Made by a program: the position numbers and the translations under genes. A stretch of 61,000 nt of DNA from positions 1 to 61,000 of the forward strand of contig JAGXRF010000115.1 of assembly GCA_018335925.1 (NCBI GenBank). Reading direction: 5' to 3'. Shown piece by piece: positions 34,327-43,437 of this stretch. The DNA comes from Flavobacteriales bacterium. GTDB taxonomy: Bacteria > Bacteroidota > Bacteroidia > Flavobacteriales > Flavobacteriaceae. Below the pieces are notes generated by a model. That model was not told the origin of the DNA. It made no database searches and worked only from the letters and a program-made list of their open reading frames with translations. The number at the start of each line of letters is the position of its first letter. The stretch's first letter is position 1.

Positions 34327-34880
34327 TCTTAACACTTTTTGTTGTAACCAATTTTGCTTTTTCCCAAAATAAACCGGAAGAAGTAGCAAAGCTTTGGTAC
34401 CAAAGTTATTACCAAAAAAACTTTCAAAAGGTATTGGAATGCAGCTATCCTGAAATTTTCAATGTGATAGAAAAGAATGAACTCTTGGATATCATTCACC
34501 AATCTTATGATAATGAGAATTTTTCGATGAGTTATATGGATGAAAAAGTAAATTTTCAGTTTTCTAAAGAATTTGATTTAGCAGAAGGAAAATTTATCAT
34601 TGTTTCATTTCCATTGAGAGTTATTGTTCAGCAAAAAAGTTTGGTAAAAGCTGAAGAAATTGAAGCTTATAAAGAGTTTTACAAAAACAGAATGGTTGCA
34701 GAAAACGTTTCCTTTGATGTTATTAGAAATTCCTTTATTATCGAAAAAACAGACATGCAACTTTTGGTAAAAAATGAACATACCGATGAGCAATGGAAAA
34801 TAATTCAATTTGACCCAAAAAAGAAAGGATTTGTTCAAATATTTTTTGGAGATACCTTTTTAGAAAAACTAGGATTTTAA
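34311..34880 (+). CDS. Hypothetical exported protein overlapping secA
   Basis: A 189-residue protein with a signal peptide (residues 1-18, Ala-Phe-Ser-Gln end). The mature part has a helical N-terminus, with a Tyr-Gln-Ser-Tyr-Tyr-Gln-Lys-Asn pattern and then a beta-rich region, resembling an NTF2/DUF4878-like fold, though I infer this only loosely. No named domain. The start lies 16 bases inside the secA 3' end, which couples its translation to secA, and it is followed 18 bases later by the dienoyl-CoA reductase gene. The mature protein would be periplasmic or lipid-associated. Gene status is fairly sure because the signal peptide is good. Confidence 0.78.
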   Translation: MGYRLILTLFVVTNFAFSQNKPEEVAKLWYQSYYQKNFQKVLECSYPEIFNVIEKNELLDIIHQSYDNENFSMSYMDEKVNFQFSKEFDLAEGKFIIVSFPLRVIVQQKSLVKAEEIEAYKEFYKNRMVAENVSFDVIRNSFIIEKTDMQLLVKNEHTDEQWKIIQFDPKKKGFVQIFFGDTFLEKLGF

Positions 34881-34898
34881 CCAATCATACATAATAAC

Positions 34899-35780
34899 AT
34901 GAGCTATCAAACCCCTATGTTACCAGCCAATACCTTTCAAAACCAAGTCATAGTTGTTACTGGTGGTGGAAGTGGTTTGGGCAAAGCAATGACCAAATAT
35001 TTGTTACAACTTGGAGCAACCGTGGTGATTACTTCTCGTAATTTAGAAAGATTAACCACTACAGCAAATGAACTGAGTGCAGAAACAGGTAGCATTTGTT
35101 TTCCGGTTGCTTGTGATGTACGTCATTATGAACAAGTGGAAGCTGTTTTACAAACTGCCATTGAAAAATTTGGCAAAGTAGATGGGTTGATCAACAATGC
35201 TGCTGGGAATTTTATTGCCCCTACCGAAAGACTTTCGGCCAATGCATTTGATACCATTATTGATATTGTATTAAAAGGAACCAAAAACTGTACTTTGGCA
35301 TTCGGAAAACATTGGATTGCTAACAAACAAACCAAAGCTACAGTAGTAAATATTGTTACTACTTATGCTTGGACAGGATCTGCTTATGTGGTGCCATCTG
35401 CAACTGCAAAAGCTGGTGTATTAGCCATGACCAGAAGTTTGGCTGTAGAATGGGCCAAATACGGCATCCGAACCAATGCCATTGCACCAGGTCCTTTTCC
35501 TACCAAAGGAGCATGGGACAGATTACTACCTGGAGACTTAGCAGAAAAATTTGACATGGCTAAAAAAGTACCACTCCAAAGAGTTGGAGACCACCAAGAA
35601 TTAGCAAATTTAACTGCTTATTTACTTTCTGATTTTTCTGCTTACATCAATGGGGAGTGTATCACTATTGATGGTGGAGAGTGGTTAAAAGGAGCAGGAC
35701 AGTTCAATTTACTTGACCAAATTCCGGAAGAAATGTGGGACATGCTCGAGCAAATGATTAAAGCGAAAAAGAATTCGTAG
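34899..35780 (+). CDS. 2,4-dienoyl-CoA reductase-like SDR
   Basis: A 293-residue short-chain dehydrogenase resembling mitochondrial-type 2,4-dienoyl-CoA reductase, which uses NADPH to saturate a double bond in the breakdown of unsaturated fatty acids. The cofactor loop Thr-Gly-Gly-Gly-Ser-Gly-Leu-Gly is at 21-28. The Asn-Asn-Ala-Ala-Gly-Asn-Phe segment and the Ser-Ala-Thr-Ala-Lys-Ala-Gly-Val motif follow. The usual Tyr-x-x-x-Lys has Ser in place of Tyr, as in this subfamily, where a Tyr further upstream (Thr-Thr-Tyr-Ala) acts. It follows the 34311 gene by 18 bases and the TerC gene by three. Family call is good; the exact substrate is inferred. Confidence 0.85.
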   Translation: MSYQTPMLPANTFQNQVIVVTGGGSGLGKAMTKYLLQLGATVVITSRNLERLTTTANELSAETGSICFPVACDVRHYEQVEAVLQTAIEKFGKVDGLINNAAGNFIAPTERLSANAFDTIIDIVLKGTKNCTLAFGKHWIANKQTKATVVNIVTTYAWTGSAYVVPSATAKAGVLAMTRSLAVEWAKYGIRTNAIAPGPFPTKGAWDRLLPGDLAEKFDMAKKVPLQRVGDHQELANLTAYLLSDFSAYINGECITIDGGEWLKGAGQFNLLDQIPEEMWDMLEQMIKAKKNS

Positions 35781-35783
35781 TTT

Positions 35784-36737
35784 ATGTTAGTTTGGATAGG
35801 CTTTTTAGCCTTAGTCACCCTGTTTTTAGCGTTAGACCTTGGAGTTTTTAACAAAAATGCCCATGTTATTTCTGTAAAAGAAGCCAGTATTTGGACAGCC
35901 ATTTGGGTTACCCTTGCTTTGCTGTTTTCGTTTGTTGTTCATTGGGTATATGCCAATGGTTATGTTGCCAATCCTACCAACATTACTCCCAACGATGCTT
36001 CTTTAAAATACATCACTGGTTATTTGATAGAAAAATCATTAAGTATTGACAATATTTTTGTGATTGCTGTGATTTTTAAGTCGTTTAAAATACCAATGAT
36101 ATACCAACACCGTGTGTTGTTTTGGGGAGTTTTTGGAGCGATTATTTTTAGAGCAATTATGATATTTTTTGGTGTATTGCTAATCAATAAGTTTAGCTTT
36201 ATGACTTATATTTTTGGAGCTTTTTTGTTGTTTACCGCTTTCAAAATGCTCAGAAAACAAGAAGAGGAAGAAGAATTCAATCCAAAAAAATCATGGATTT
36301 ATCGCAACATTCGGAAAGTAATTCCGATTACCTCTCAAATAGACAAAGAACGTTTTTGGGTTCGAAAAAAACATTTGTTGGTAGCCACTCCTCTATTTGT
36401 AGCATTGATTGTGATTGAAATCATGGATGTTTTGTTTGCCATTGATAGTGTTCCTGCTATTTTGGCTATTACTGCCGATCCTTTCTTGGTGTTTACTTCT
36501 AATATTTTTGCCATTCTAGGGCTTCGTTCCATGTACTTCTTTTTATCTAACATGTTGAAAAAATTTCAGTACTTAGAATATAGCTTGATAGCCATTTTGA
36601 CTTTTGTAGGAATCAAAATGTTATTTGTTCATTATTATAAATTGCCAGAATGGGCTTCATTAGGATTTATTTCTTTGGCATTAACCATAGGAATCTGGAT
36701 TTCTATCAAAAAAATGAATGAGGTAACTGAGGAATAG
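35784..36737 (+). CDS. TerC-family integral membrane protein
   Basis: A 317-residue inner-membrane protein with about nine helices, belonging to the TerC family (Alx/tellurite-resistance-associated, now linked to manganese/calcium homeostasis and metal loading of secreted proteins). The key helices contain Glu-Lys-Ser-Leu-Ser-Ile-Asp-Asn near residue 88 and a second acidic motif, Ile-Glu-Ile-Met-Asp-Val-Leu-Phe-Ala-Ile-Asp-Ser-Val-Pro-Ala near 212-226, both expected for a metal site. It follows the dienoyl-CoA reductase gene by three bases, and its stop overlaps the 3' end of the convergent trmH gene by 32 bases. Metal specificity is not known. Confidence 0.92.
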   Translation: MLVWIGFLALVTLFLALDLGVFNKNAHVISVKEASIWTAIWVTLALLFSFVVHWVYANGYVANPTNITPNDASLKYITGYLIEKSLSIDNIFVIAVIFKSFKIPMIYQHRVLFWGVFGAIIFRAIMIFFGVLLINKFSFMTYIFGAFLLFTAFKMLRKQEEEEEFNPKKSWIYRNIRKVIPITSQIDKERFWVRKKHLLVATPLFVALIVIEIMDVLFAIDSVPAILAITADPFLVFTSNIFAILGLRSMYFFLSNMLKKFQYLEYSLIAILTFVGIKMLFVHYYKLPEWASLGFISLALTIGIWISIKKMNEVTEE

Positions 36738-37395
36738 TCCCGTACTGCTCTTCATATCTTTTTTTTACATCTGCCAAACTTCTAATAGATTTTTGGGTCC
36801 AATCAATAGACTTCATTAAAATTTGTTCATCAGATAAATGCCAAGGTAAATTGGAACTTCGCAATTGATTGGTTAAGGAATACATTATTAAAGAAGCTGC
36901 TACGGAAATATTAAAACTTTCTGTAAAACCACTCATCGGAATTTTAATTTTCACATCAGCTTGCTGCATAATTTCGTCTGATAAACCATATTTTTCAGTT
37001 CCAAAGAGCACTGCTGAAGGTTGTGTTAATTCAAAATGATCCAAAGAAATTGCATCCTCATGTGGTGTAGTAGCAATAATTTGAAATCCATTCTTTTTAA
37101 AGAGATCTACCGCATCTTGCATTTTTTGATACCGATGAATGTCTACCCATTTTTGAGCTCCCATGGCAATTTCAACATCCACTCGTTTACCAAAACGTTG
37201 TTCAATGACATGTAAATTTTGAATTCCGAAAATTTCACAACTTCGCATTACAGCACTTGTATTGTGTAATTGGTACACATCTTCTAAAGCAATCGTTAAA
37301 AAATTGGTTCGTTGTTGCAATACTTCATCAATTCTCCTTTTTCTATCAGGAGTAATAAACTCTTGCAAATATTTCAAATAATGGGCAGCTGTCAT
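36706..37395 (-). CDS. trmH: tRNA (guanosine(18)-2'-O)-methyltransferase TrmH
   Basis: A 229-residue SpoU-family methyltransferase that adds a methyl group to the 2'-hydroxyl of guanosine 18 in tRNA. The three SpoU motifs are visible: Asn-Thr-Ser-Ala-Val-Met-Arg-Ser-Cys-Glu (about 45-54), Leu-Phe-Gly-Thr-Glu-Lys-Tyr-Gly-Leu-Ser (about 130-139) and Ile-Pro-Met-Ser-Gly-Phe-Thr-Glu-Ser-Phe-Asn-Ile-Ser-Val-Ala (about 152-166). These form the trefoil knot that binds S-adenosylmethionine. Length fits TrmH. The 3' end overlaps the convergent TerC gene, and a divergent RND efflux operon starts 178 bases upstream. Confident. Confidence 0.94.
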   Translation of the reverse strand: MTAAHYLKYLQEFITPDRKRRIDEVLQQRTNFLTIALEDVYQLHNTSAVMRSCEIFGIQNLHVIEQRFGKRVDVEIAMGAQKWVDIHRYQKMQDAVDLFKKNGFQIIATTPHEDAISLDHFELTQPSAVLFGTEKYGLSDEIMQQADVKIKIPMSGFTESFNISVAASLIMYSLTNQLRSSNLPWHLSDEQILMKSIDWTQKSIRSLADVKKRYEEQYGTIPQLPHSFF

Positions 37396-37572
37396 TCAAT
37401 AAATATTTATGTGAAAATTATACCGAATCATGCATTCAATTTTGTTAAAGAAAACCTTATAGTGCCTATCTAACAATTCGAACCTCCTAAATTTGTCGAT
37501 ACAAATATAAAACAATACTATTTTTAAGATTGTTTGTTTTATCAACACAAAAATAAATAAAGCCTATATTCA

Positions 37573-38634
37573 ATGAAATTTAAATCACTTTTGTGGGTTA
37601 TTTCCCTCCTTGTCCTGATATCCTTAATCGGTTACCGAGTATACACCAACCAACAAAAAAATCAAACCAATCAACCAAAAAACGGTCCAAAACCAGCCAT
37701 AACGGTACAAGGGTTTATAGCAAAATTTCAACCATTTGATCAATCTATACAAATCAATGGCACATTAGAAGCTAATGAAATGGTGGATTTAAGAACGGAA
37801 GTTTCTGGTATCGTTGATCAAATATATTTTCAAGAAGGACAAAGAGTTACCAAAGGGCAATTGCTGCTAAAAATTAACGATCGTGATTTAAGAGCACAAT
37901 TGGCTCAGGCAATTTCAAGAGAAACTTTAACCAAAGAAAATGAACGTAGAGCCAAATTGTTATTACAAAAAGAAGCGATTAGCCAAGAGGAATATGACAT
38001 TGCTTATGCAGAATGGGTAACTTCTACATCGCAAATTGATTTTATTCAAGCTCAATTGGCAAAAACCAAAGTGGTTGCTCCGTTTTCAGGAACAATCGGA
38101 CTTCGTCAAGTTTCTAAAGGAGCCTACCTTACTCCTACCACTTCAATTGGTAACTTGGTAGACAATACCAAAATTAAAGTGAGCTTTTCAATCCCCGAAA
38201 AATATGCCAACCAACTTAACACCAACACCGAAATAACCTTTAGCAATAAAGCCCAATCCAATGACTTCACTGCCAAAGTTTATGCCATAGAACCAATGGT
38301 AGATGCCAACACCCGAACTTTGCAAATCCGTGCCATTTGTAACCAACCTGATAGCAGTTTGATTCCAGGCACTTTTGTGCAAATTCAACTACCACTACAA
38401 GATATACCAAATGCTATTTTGGTACCTACAGAAGCAATTATTCCTATTCAAAACGGGAAAAAGCTCTTTTTAGTAAAAAATGGGGTTGCCCAAGATCAAA
38501 TTGTTGAAACCATCAACAGAACCGATAAAGATGTAATCGTAGTTTCAGGTATCAAAGAAAAAGACACCATTTTAATCAGCGGGGTGATGTCGTTGCGAAA
38601 CGGTAGTCCGGTGCAAGTAAAAATAGTTCGATAG
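37573..38634 (+). CDS. RND efflux periplasmic adaptor (membrane fusion protein)
   Basis: A 353-residue periplasmic adaptor that links an inner-membrane RND pump to the outer-membrane TolC channel. An N-terminal anchor or signal helix (residues 7-22) is followed by a lipoyl-like half-motif (Val-Asp-Leu-Arg-Thr-Glu-Val-Ser-Gly-Ile-Val), a helical hairpin (about 105-160), and the second lipoyl half (Val-Val-Ala-Pro-Phe-Ser-Gly-Thr-Ile-Gly). A beta-barrel and membrane-proximal domain make up the rest. Length fits the AcrA/MexA family. It is the first gene of a three-gene operon followed by the pump and TolC after four and five bases. No regulator gene is adjacent. Substrate unknown. Confidence 0.93.
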   Translation: MKFKSLLWVISLLVLISLIGYRVYTNQQKNQTNQPKNGPKPAITVQGFIAKFQPFDQSIQINGTLEANEMVDLRTEVSGIVDQIYFQEGQRVTKGQLLLKINDRDLRAQLAQAISRETLTKENERRAKLLLQKEAISQEEYDIAYAEWVTSTSQIDFIQAQLAKTKVVAPFSGTIGLRQVSKGAYLTPTTSIGNLVDNTKIKVSFSIPEKYANQLNTNTEITFSNKAQSNDFTAKVYAIEPMVDANTRTLQIRAICNQPDSSLIPGTFVQIQLPLQDIPNAILVPTEAIIPIQNGKKLFLVKNGVAQDQIVETINRTDKDVIVVSGIKEKDTILISGVMSLRNGSPVQVKIVR

Positions 38635-38638
38635 TCCC

Positions 38639-41600
38639 ATGAGTATTTCTACCTTAAGTATCAAAAGGCCTATTCTGGCAATCGTTATCAATCTCATTAT
38701 TTTGTTGTTTGGAATCATTGGATACACCTATTTAGGGGTGAGAGAATTTCCCTCGATTGATGCAGCAACTATTTCTGTGCGAACCAATTATTCAGGTGCC
38801 AATGCCGATATTATCGAATCACAAATTACCGAGCCTTTAGAAAAAGCCATCAATTCGATTGATGGGATTCGAAATATTTCCTCTTCTAGCAACCAAGGGG
38901 TAAGCATCATTAGTATAGAATTTAAATTAGAAAAAGACTTAGAAGAGGCTGCCAATGATGTGCGAGACAAAGTTTCGCAAGCTATCAGAAGTCTCCCTCA
39001 AGACATAGATGGACCACCGGTGGTAGCCAAAGAAGATTCGGATGGTTTCCCAATCATTAGCATGACCATGCAAAGCAACAAACGAAATGTTTTGGAGTTA
39101 AGTGATTATGCCGAAAATGTGATTACCCCACGTTTACAAACCATTCCAGGCGTAAGTAGTGTGCAAATTTGGGGACAACGAAAATATGCCATGCGTTTGT
39201 GGTTAGATCCCAACCGATTGGCAGCTTTAGGCTTGACTGTTTTAGATGTAAGAAATGCATTGAATGCCCAAAACGTGGAGTTGCCTTCGGGAAAATTGAC
39301 TGGTAAAACAACCGAATTAACCGTAAAAACTGTTGGAAACTTAAGTACAGAAGCAGACTTTAACCAAATCATCATCAAATCAGAAGGAGATAAAATCATT
39401 CGATTACAAGATGTTGGAAAAGCAAGTTTAGAGGCGGAGAATTTAGAAACTCGTTTGAGTGACGAAGGATTGACCATGGTTGGTATGGGAATTATCCCCC
39501 AACCTGGTTCTAATTACTTGGATATTTCCAAAGCTTTTTACGAAGAATACGAAAGATTCCAAAAAGATTTGCCGGAAGATTTTAAATTAAACATTGCGAT
39601 AGACAGTACTACTTTTATCAAAAAAGCTGTATTGGAGGTAGCAGAAACTTTAATTATAGCATTACTATTAGTTACGTTAGTAATTTATTTCTTTTTTAGA
39701 GATTGGGCTATTGCATTCCGACCGTTGATAGATATTCCCGTTTCGTTAATTGCTACTTTTTTCATCATGTATATTAGTGGATTTTCCATCAATGTACTTA
39801 CCTTATTGGCTATTGTTTTGGCAACTGGTTTGGTGGTAGATGACGGTATCGTAGTCACCGAAAACATCTACAAAAAAGTAGAAGAAGGCATGAATCCAAT
39901 AGAAGCCGCTGTAAAAGGTTCCAATGAAATATTTTTTGCGGTAATTTCCATCTCCATCACTTTAGCAGCGGTGTTTTTGCCTATCATTTTCTTAGAAGGA
40001 TTTGTTGGAAGACTTTTTAGAGAATTTGGTATTGTGATTGGAGCAGCGGTTTTGATCTCTGCTTTTGTTTCGCTTACATTAACTCCGATGTTAAATGCCT
40101 ATTTAATGAAAGCTGGCAAACAAAAACACTCTAAATTCTACGAAAAAACCGAACCCTTTTTCCAAAATATGAATGCTTCTTATGCTACTTCGTTGGAAAA
40201 TTTCATGAAGCGAAAATGGTTGAGTTTTCCAATACTTGGAGTATGTATCGGAATGATTGTATTTTTTTATCAAATTCTTCCAAAAGAAACTGCACCGTAT
40301 GACGATAGAAGCATGGTAATGACTAATGTGACTGGTCCGGAAGGTGCCAGCTATGAATATATGGACATGGTAATGCAAGACTTGTCCGAATTAATCACCG
40401 ATTCTATTCCAGAGAAAAAAGTAAGTTTGATCGTGACCTCTCCTGGCTTTGGGGCAGGTTCGGTAAACAGAGGTTTTTCTCGAATTTCATTGGTAGAACC
40501 AGAAGAAAGAGAAGCTTCTCAAGCAGATATTGCCACCAAGTTAACTGGCTGGACCAAAAAATACCAAGATGTTAAGATTTCTGTATCTGAAATGCCTACT
40601 ATTTCAGTAAATCGAAGAGGAGGATTGCCTATTCAATACATCATCCAAGCACAAAACTTTCAGAAATTAGAGGAATATATCCCAAAGTTTATGGAAGAAA
40701 TTTCAAGCAGTCCTGTATTTGCGGTTACAGATGTAAACTTGAAATTTAACAAGCCAGAAATTTACATAACTATTGACCGTGAAAAAGCCGAAAGCATGCA
40801 AGTTTCTGTGCTGGATGTAGCACAAACATTACAGTTATCGTTAAGTGGTGTGCGTTTTGGGTATTTTTTAATGAATGGCAAACAATACCAAGTGATGGGA
40901 CAGTTTGATATACAAGACAGAAACCAACCAGACGACTTGAGCAATATTTTTGTAAAATCTAAATCTGGTCAATTGGTGCAGTTGGATAATTTGGTTGAGA
41001 TGAAAGAAATGAGTAGTCCACCTCAATTGTACCACAATAATCGATACATGTCTGCCACGGTTTCTGCTAGTTTGGCACCTGGATTTAGTATGATAGATGG
41101 CATCAAGGCTATGGATGCTGCCAAAGAGAAAATTTTAGACGAAACCTTTACAACCGATTTGGGTGGTGAATCGAGAGATTTTGTAGAAAGTAGTTCCAAT
41201 ACTTTATATGCTTTTGGGTTGGCTTTGTTATTGATCTTTTTGATTTTGGCAGGACAATTTGAAAGTTTTGTAGATCCATTCATCATTATTTTAACCGTCC
41301 CAATGGCAGTGGCAGGAGCTTTATTCTCTTTGTGGCTGTTTGGGCAATCATGGAACATCTTTAGCCAAATCGGTACCGTAATGTTGGTTGGATTGGTAAC
41401 CAAAAACGGTATTTTGATAGTAGAATTTGCCAACCAATTGCGTGAAAAAGGAATGGATAAAACACAAGCAGTGATGCAAGCAGCAGAATCGCGTTTACGA
41501 CCTATATTAATGACTAGTTTGACCTTGGCTTTAGGTGCTTTGCCTATTGCATTATCCCTTGGTGCAGCATCAAAAAGTAGAATGGGGATGGGTATTGTAA

Positions 41601-41731
41601 TTGTTGGGGGTACCGTATTCTCATTAATATTGACCTTGTATGTGATTCCGGCAATATATTGGATGTGGTCCAGACCCAAAAAGCATAAATCGGAATTGGA
41701 TTTGATCGATTCCTACGAAAAACAAGTGTAA
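38639..41731 (+). CDS. RND efflux pump inner-membrane transporter (AcrB/MexF type)
   Basis: A 1030-residue inner-membrane transporter with 12 helices and two large periplasmic loops, of the HAE1-type RND family. It exports drugs, solvents or other small molecules using the proton gradient. The first helix is followed by Val-Arg-Glu-Phe-Pro-Ser-Ile-Asp-Ala-Ala. The proton-relay motif Gly-Leu-Val-Val-Asp-Asp-Gly-Ile-Val-Val-Thr-Glu-Asn is at about 396-408. Also visible is Phe-Leu-Glu-Gly-Phe-Val-Gly-Arg-Leu-Phe-Arg-Glu-Phe. The tripartite pump is completed by the adaptor upstream and TolC downstream. Which compounds it carries cannot be read from sequence. Confidence 0.96.
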   Translation: MSISTLSIKRPILAIVINLIILLFGIIGYTYLGVREFPSIDAATISVRTNYSGANADIIESQITEPLEKAINSIDGIRNISSSSNQGVSIISIEFKLEKDLEEAANDVRDKVSQAIRSLPQDIDGPPVVAKEDSDGFPIISMTMQSNKRNVLELSDYAENVITPRLQTIPGVSSVQIWGQRKYAMRLWLDPNRLAALGLTVLDVRNALNAQNVELPSGKLTGKTTELTVKTVGNLSTEADFNQIIIKSEGDKIIRLQDVGKASLEAENLETRLSDEGLTMVGMGIIPQPGSNYLDISKAFYEEYERFQKDLPEDFKLNIAIDSTTFIKKAVLEVAETLIIALLLVTLVIYFFFRDWAIAFRPLIDIPVSLIATFFIMYISGFSINVLTLLAIVLATGLVVDDGIVVTENIYKKVEEGMNPIEAAVKGSNEIFFAVISISITLAAVFLPIIFLEGFVGRLFREFGIVIGAAVLISAFVSLTLTPMLNAYLMKAGKQKHSKFYEKTEPFFQNMNASYATSLENFMKRKWLSFPILGVCIGMIVFFYQILPKETAPYDDRSMVMTNVTGPEGASYEYMDMVMQDLSELITDSIPEKKVSLIVTSPGFGAGSVNRGFSRISLVEPEEREASQADIATKLTGWTKKYQDVKISVSEMPTISVNRRGGLPIQYIIQAQNFQKLEEYIPKFMEEISSSPVFAVTDVNLKFNKPEIYITIDREKAESMQVSVLDVAQTLQLSLSGVRFGYFLMNGKQYQVMGQFDIQDRNQPDDLSNIFVKSKSGQLVQLDNLVEMKEMSSPPQLYHNNRYMSATVSASLAPGFSMIDGIKAMDAAKEKILDETFTTDLGGESRDFVESSSNTLYAFGLALLLIFLILAGQFESFVDPFIIILTVPMAVAGALFSLWLFGQSWNIFSQIGTVMLVGLVTKNGILIVEFANQLREKGMDKTQAVMQAAESRLRPILMTSLTLALGALPIALSLGAASKSRMGMGIVIVGGTVFSLILTLYVIPAIYWMWSRPKKHKSELDLIDSYEKQV

Positions 41732-41736
41732 GCTCC

Positions 41737-43038
41737 ATGAAAAAAATATATTTACTTTTTATCTTTTTCAACTTTTACTTCTTGAAAAGTCAGGAATTAC
41801 TGACTTTACAGCAAGCAGTTGAAATCACTTTATCTAACAACTTTGACATTCAAATAGTAAAAAACCAGCTTAAAGTTGCCCAAGAAAACAACCAAATTGG
41901 CAATGCCGGAATGTTACCTAGAGTTACTGCTTTGGTGAACAACACCAATACATTACAAAATGCAACATTAACCCAAGCAAGTGGCAACGAAATTGACATT
42001 GATGGAGCAAGAAACTTTAATATAAGTTATGGTTTGGCATTAGAGTGGACTGTTTTTGATGGTTTTCAAATGTTTCATAGAAAAAAAATATTGGCAGAAA
42101 CAGAAAAACTCGGTGCAACCGAAGTGAGGATTGCTGTTTTGCAAAATGTGTCGGCCGTAATGAACCAATACAATTTGATTGTAAATTTATCTAAACAGAA
42201 AAAAGCGTTAGATACCATCGTACAAGTTTCGGAATACCGATGGAATACCGCAAAAACCAGATATGAAATTGGAAAAGCATCTAAGTTAGAAGTGTTAAAT
42301 GCTGAAGTAGATTACTTGGCTGACCAATCTAATTTGATGCGAATGCTAGAGCAAATTCAGTTAGCCAAAATTCGTTTAAATGAATTAATGGCCCGTGAAG
42401 CAAGTAAAAACTTTGATGTAGAAAACAAAGTTGATGTTGCTGAAAACTTACAATTGGCAGAAATTTTAGAGTTAGCCAACAACCAAAATCCAACTTTACA
42501 AGCCAATTATTTGCGTGAAAAAATTCAGGAATCGCAAATCAAGCAAATCAAAGGAGAACGTTTGCCGAGCATTGCAGTTAGAGGAGGATATGATTTTGTT
42601 CGATCGCAATCTCCTTTTGGGTTTATTGTGGAGTCGGAAGGCAGAAACCTGACTTATGGATTTGGCATCACCATGAATGTTTTTGATGGCAACCAAGTTA
42701 ATAGACGCATCAAAACCGAAAGCATCTTGCTAGAAAATACTAAATTAGAAATAGAACGTCAAAAAAACACTTTGCAATCGCAAATTCACCAAGCTTATCA
42801 AAGTTATTTAACCAATTTAAGTTTGTGGAAGTTGGAACAAAAAAATGAGCAAATTGCCAAACAAAATTTAGACATTACTTTAGATAAATTCACTATTGGT
42901 AAAATTCCTGCAGTTGATTTTAGAATAGCACAACAAAATTATTCGAATACTGTAATTCGTTTAACGGAAGCTCATTTTTTAGCCAAACAATCGGAACTGT
43001 TTTTGTTAGAATTGGCAGGAAATATTGTAGTGGACTAA
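41737..43038 (+). CDS. TolC-family outer-membrane efflux channel
   Basis: A 433-residue outer-membrane channel of the TolC family that provides the exit duct for the RND pump encoded just upstream. It has a signal peptide (residues 1-18, Leu-Lys-Ser-Gln end) and the family's internal duplication of helical hairpins and beta-strands. The Leu-Thr-Leu-Gln-Gln-Ala-Val-Glu-Ile-Thr-Leu-Ser-Asn-Asn start of the mature protein is typical, and the two halves each have a Gly-Leu-Ala-Leu-Glu-Trp/Gly-Phe-Gly-Ile-Thr-Met strand and helix pattern. It follows the pump gene by five bases and is the last gene in the operon. Family call is firm. Confidence 0.94.
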   Translation: MKKIYLLFIFFNFYFLKSQELLTLQQAVEITLSNNFDIQIVKNQLKVAQENNQIGNAGMLPRVTALVNNTNTLQNATLTQASGNEIDIDGARNFNISYGLALEWTVFDGFQMFHRKKILAETEKLGATEVRIAVLQNVSAVMNQYNLIVNLSKQKKALDTIVQVSEYRWNTAKTRYEIGKASKLEVLNAEVDYLADQSNLMRMLEQIQLAKIRLNELMAREASKNFDVENKVDVAENLQLAEILELANNQNPTLQANYLREKIQESQIKQIKGERLPSIAVRGGYDFVRSQSPFGFIVESEGRNLTYGFGITMNVFDGNQVNRRIKTESILLENTKLEIERQKNTLQSQIHQAYQSYLTNLSLWKLEQKNEQIAKQNLDITLDKFTIGKIPAVDFRIAQQNYSNTVIRLTEAHFLAKQSELFLLELAGNIVVD

Positions 43039-43091
43039 AGCATGTGAGTTCAATTAAAATTTTAAATTATAGCACCTATGACTAGGTTTAA

Positions 43092-43139
43092 AGATAATCT
43101 CTGCGAACTTTACGAACTTTGCGACTCTGCGTTAAAAAT
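43092..43139. repeat. Short low-complexity repeat block
   Basis: A stretch of near repeats of the type CTCTGCGAACTTTACG / AACTTTGCGACTCTGCG, a pattern widely found between genes in Bacteroidota. It lies between the TolC gene and MITE-like copy B. No coding potential. The rest of the gap 43039-43437 holds only the MITE-like element. Confidence 0.5.
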
Positions 43140-43160
43140 GGATGAATATTTATATATAAT

Positions 43161-43370
43161 AACTTGAGTTCGACATAAGAAACATATTTAAGTTTTTGAT
43201 ATTAATAGCGTTATGTAATTAAATTTAGGATATTCTTAGTGTAACTTTGTGTATACTTAGTGCATTTTGTGTTACAGCTACTTTTTATTATGGCACAAAA
43301 GTCAAAAAGAAGCCACAGAGTACCACAAAGTGTTTCTCACAAACTAATTAATTTAAATCAAACTCAAGTT
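43161..43370. mobile_element. MITE-like element, copy B
   Basis: A 210-bp non-coding element bounded by imperfect 13-bp terminal inverted repeats (AACTTGAGTTCGA; right end is the complement of AACTTGAGTTTGA). It matches copy A (23738-23946) over its length but in the opposite orientation, and internal sequences such as CTTAGTGCATTTTGTGTTACAGC are conserved. No transposase is present. It lies between the RND operon and the sirtuin gene. It probably reflects past movement by a trans-acting transposase, but the source element is not in the window. Confidence 0.65.
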
Positions 43371-43437
43371 CATTATGCTATTGGTAAAATCCTATACAAT
43401 TGCTATCTTCGGACTTTTCTTGTAAAAAGAATTCTTC

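Noticed and set aside
41023..41679. 218-residue ORF on the minus strand
   Set aside because: It lies opposite the end of the RND pump gene and has no features of a protein family.
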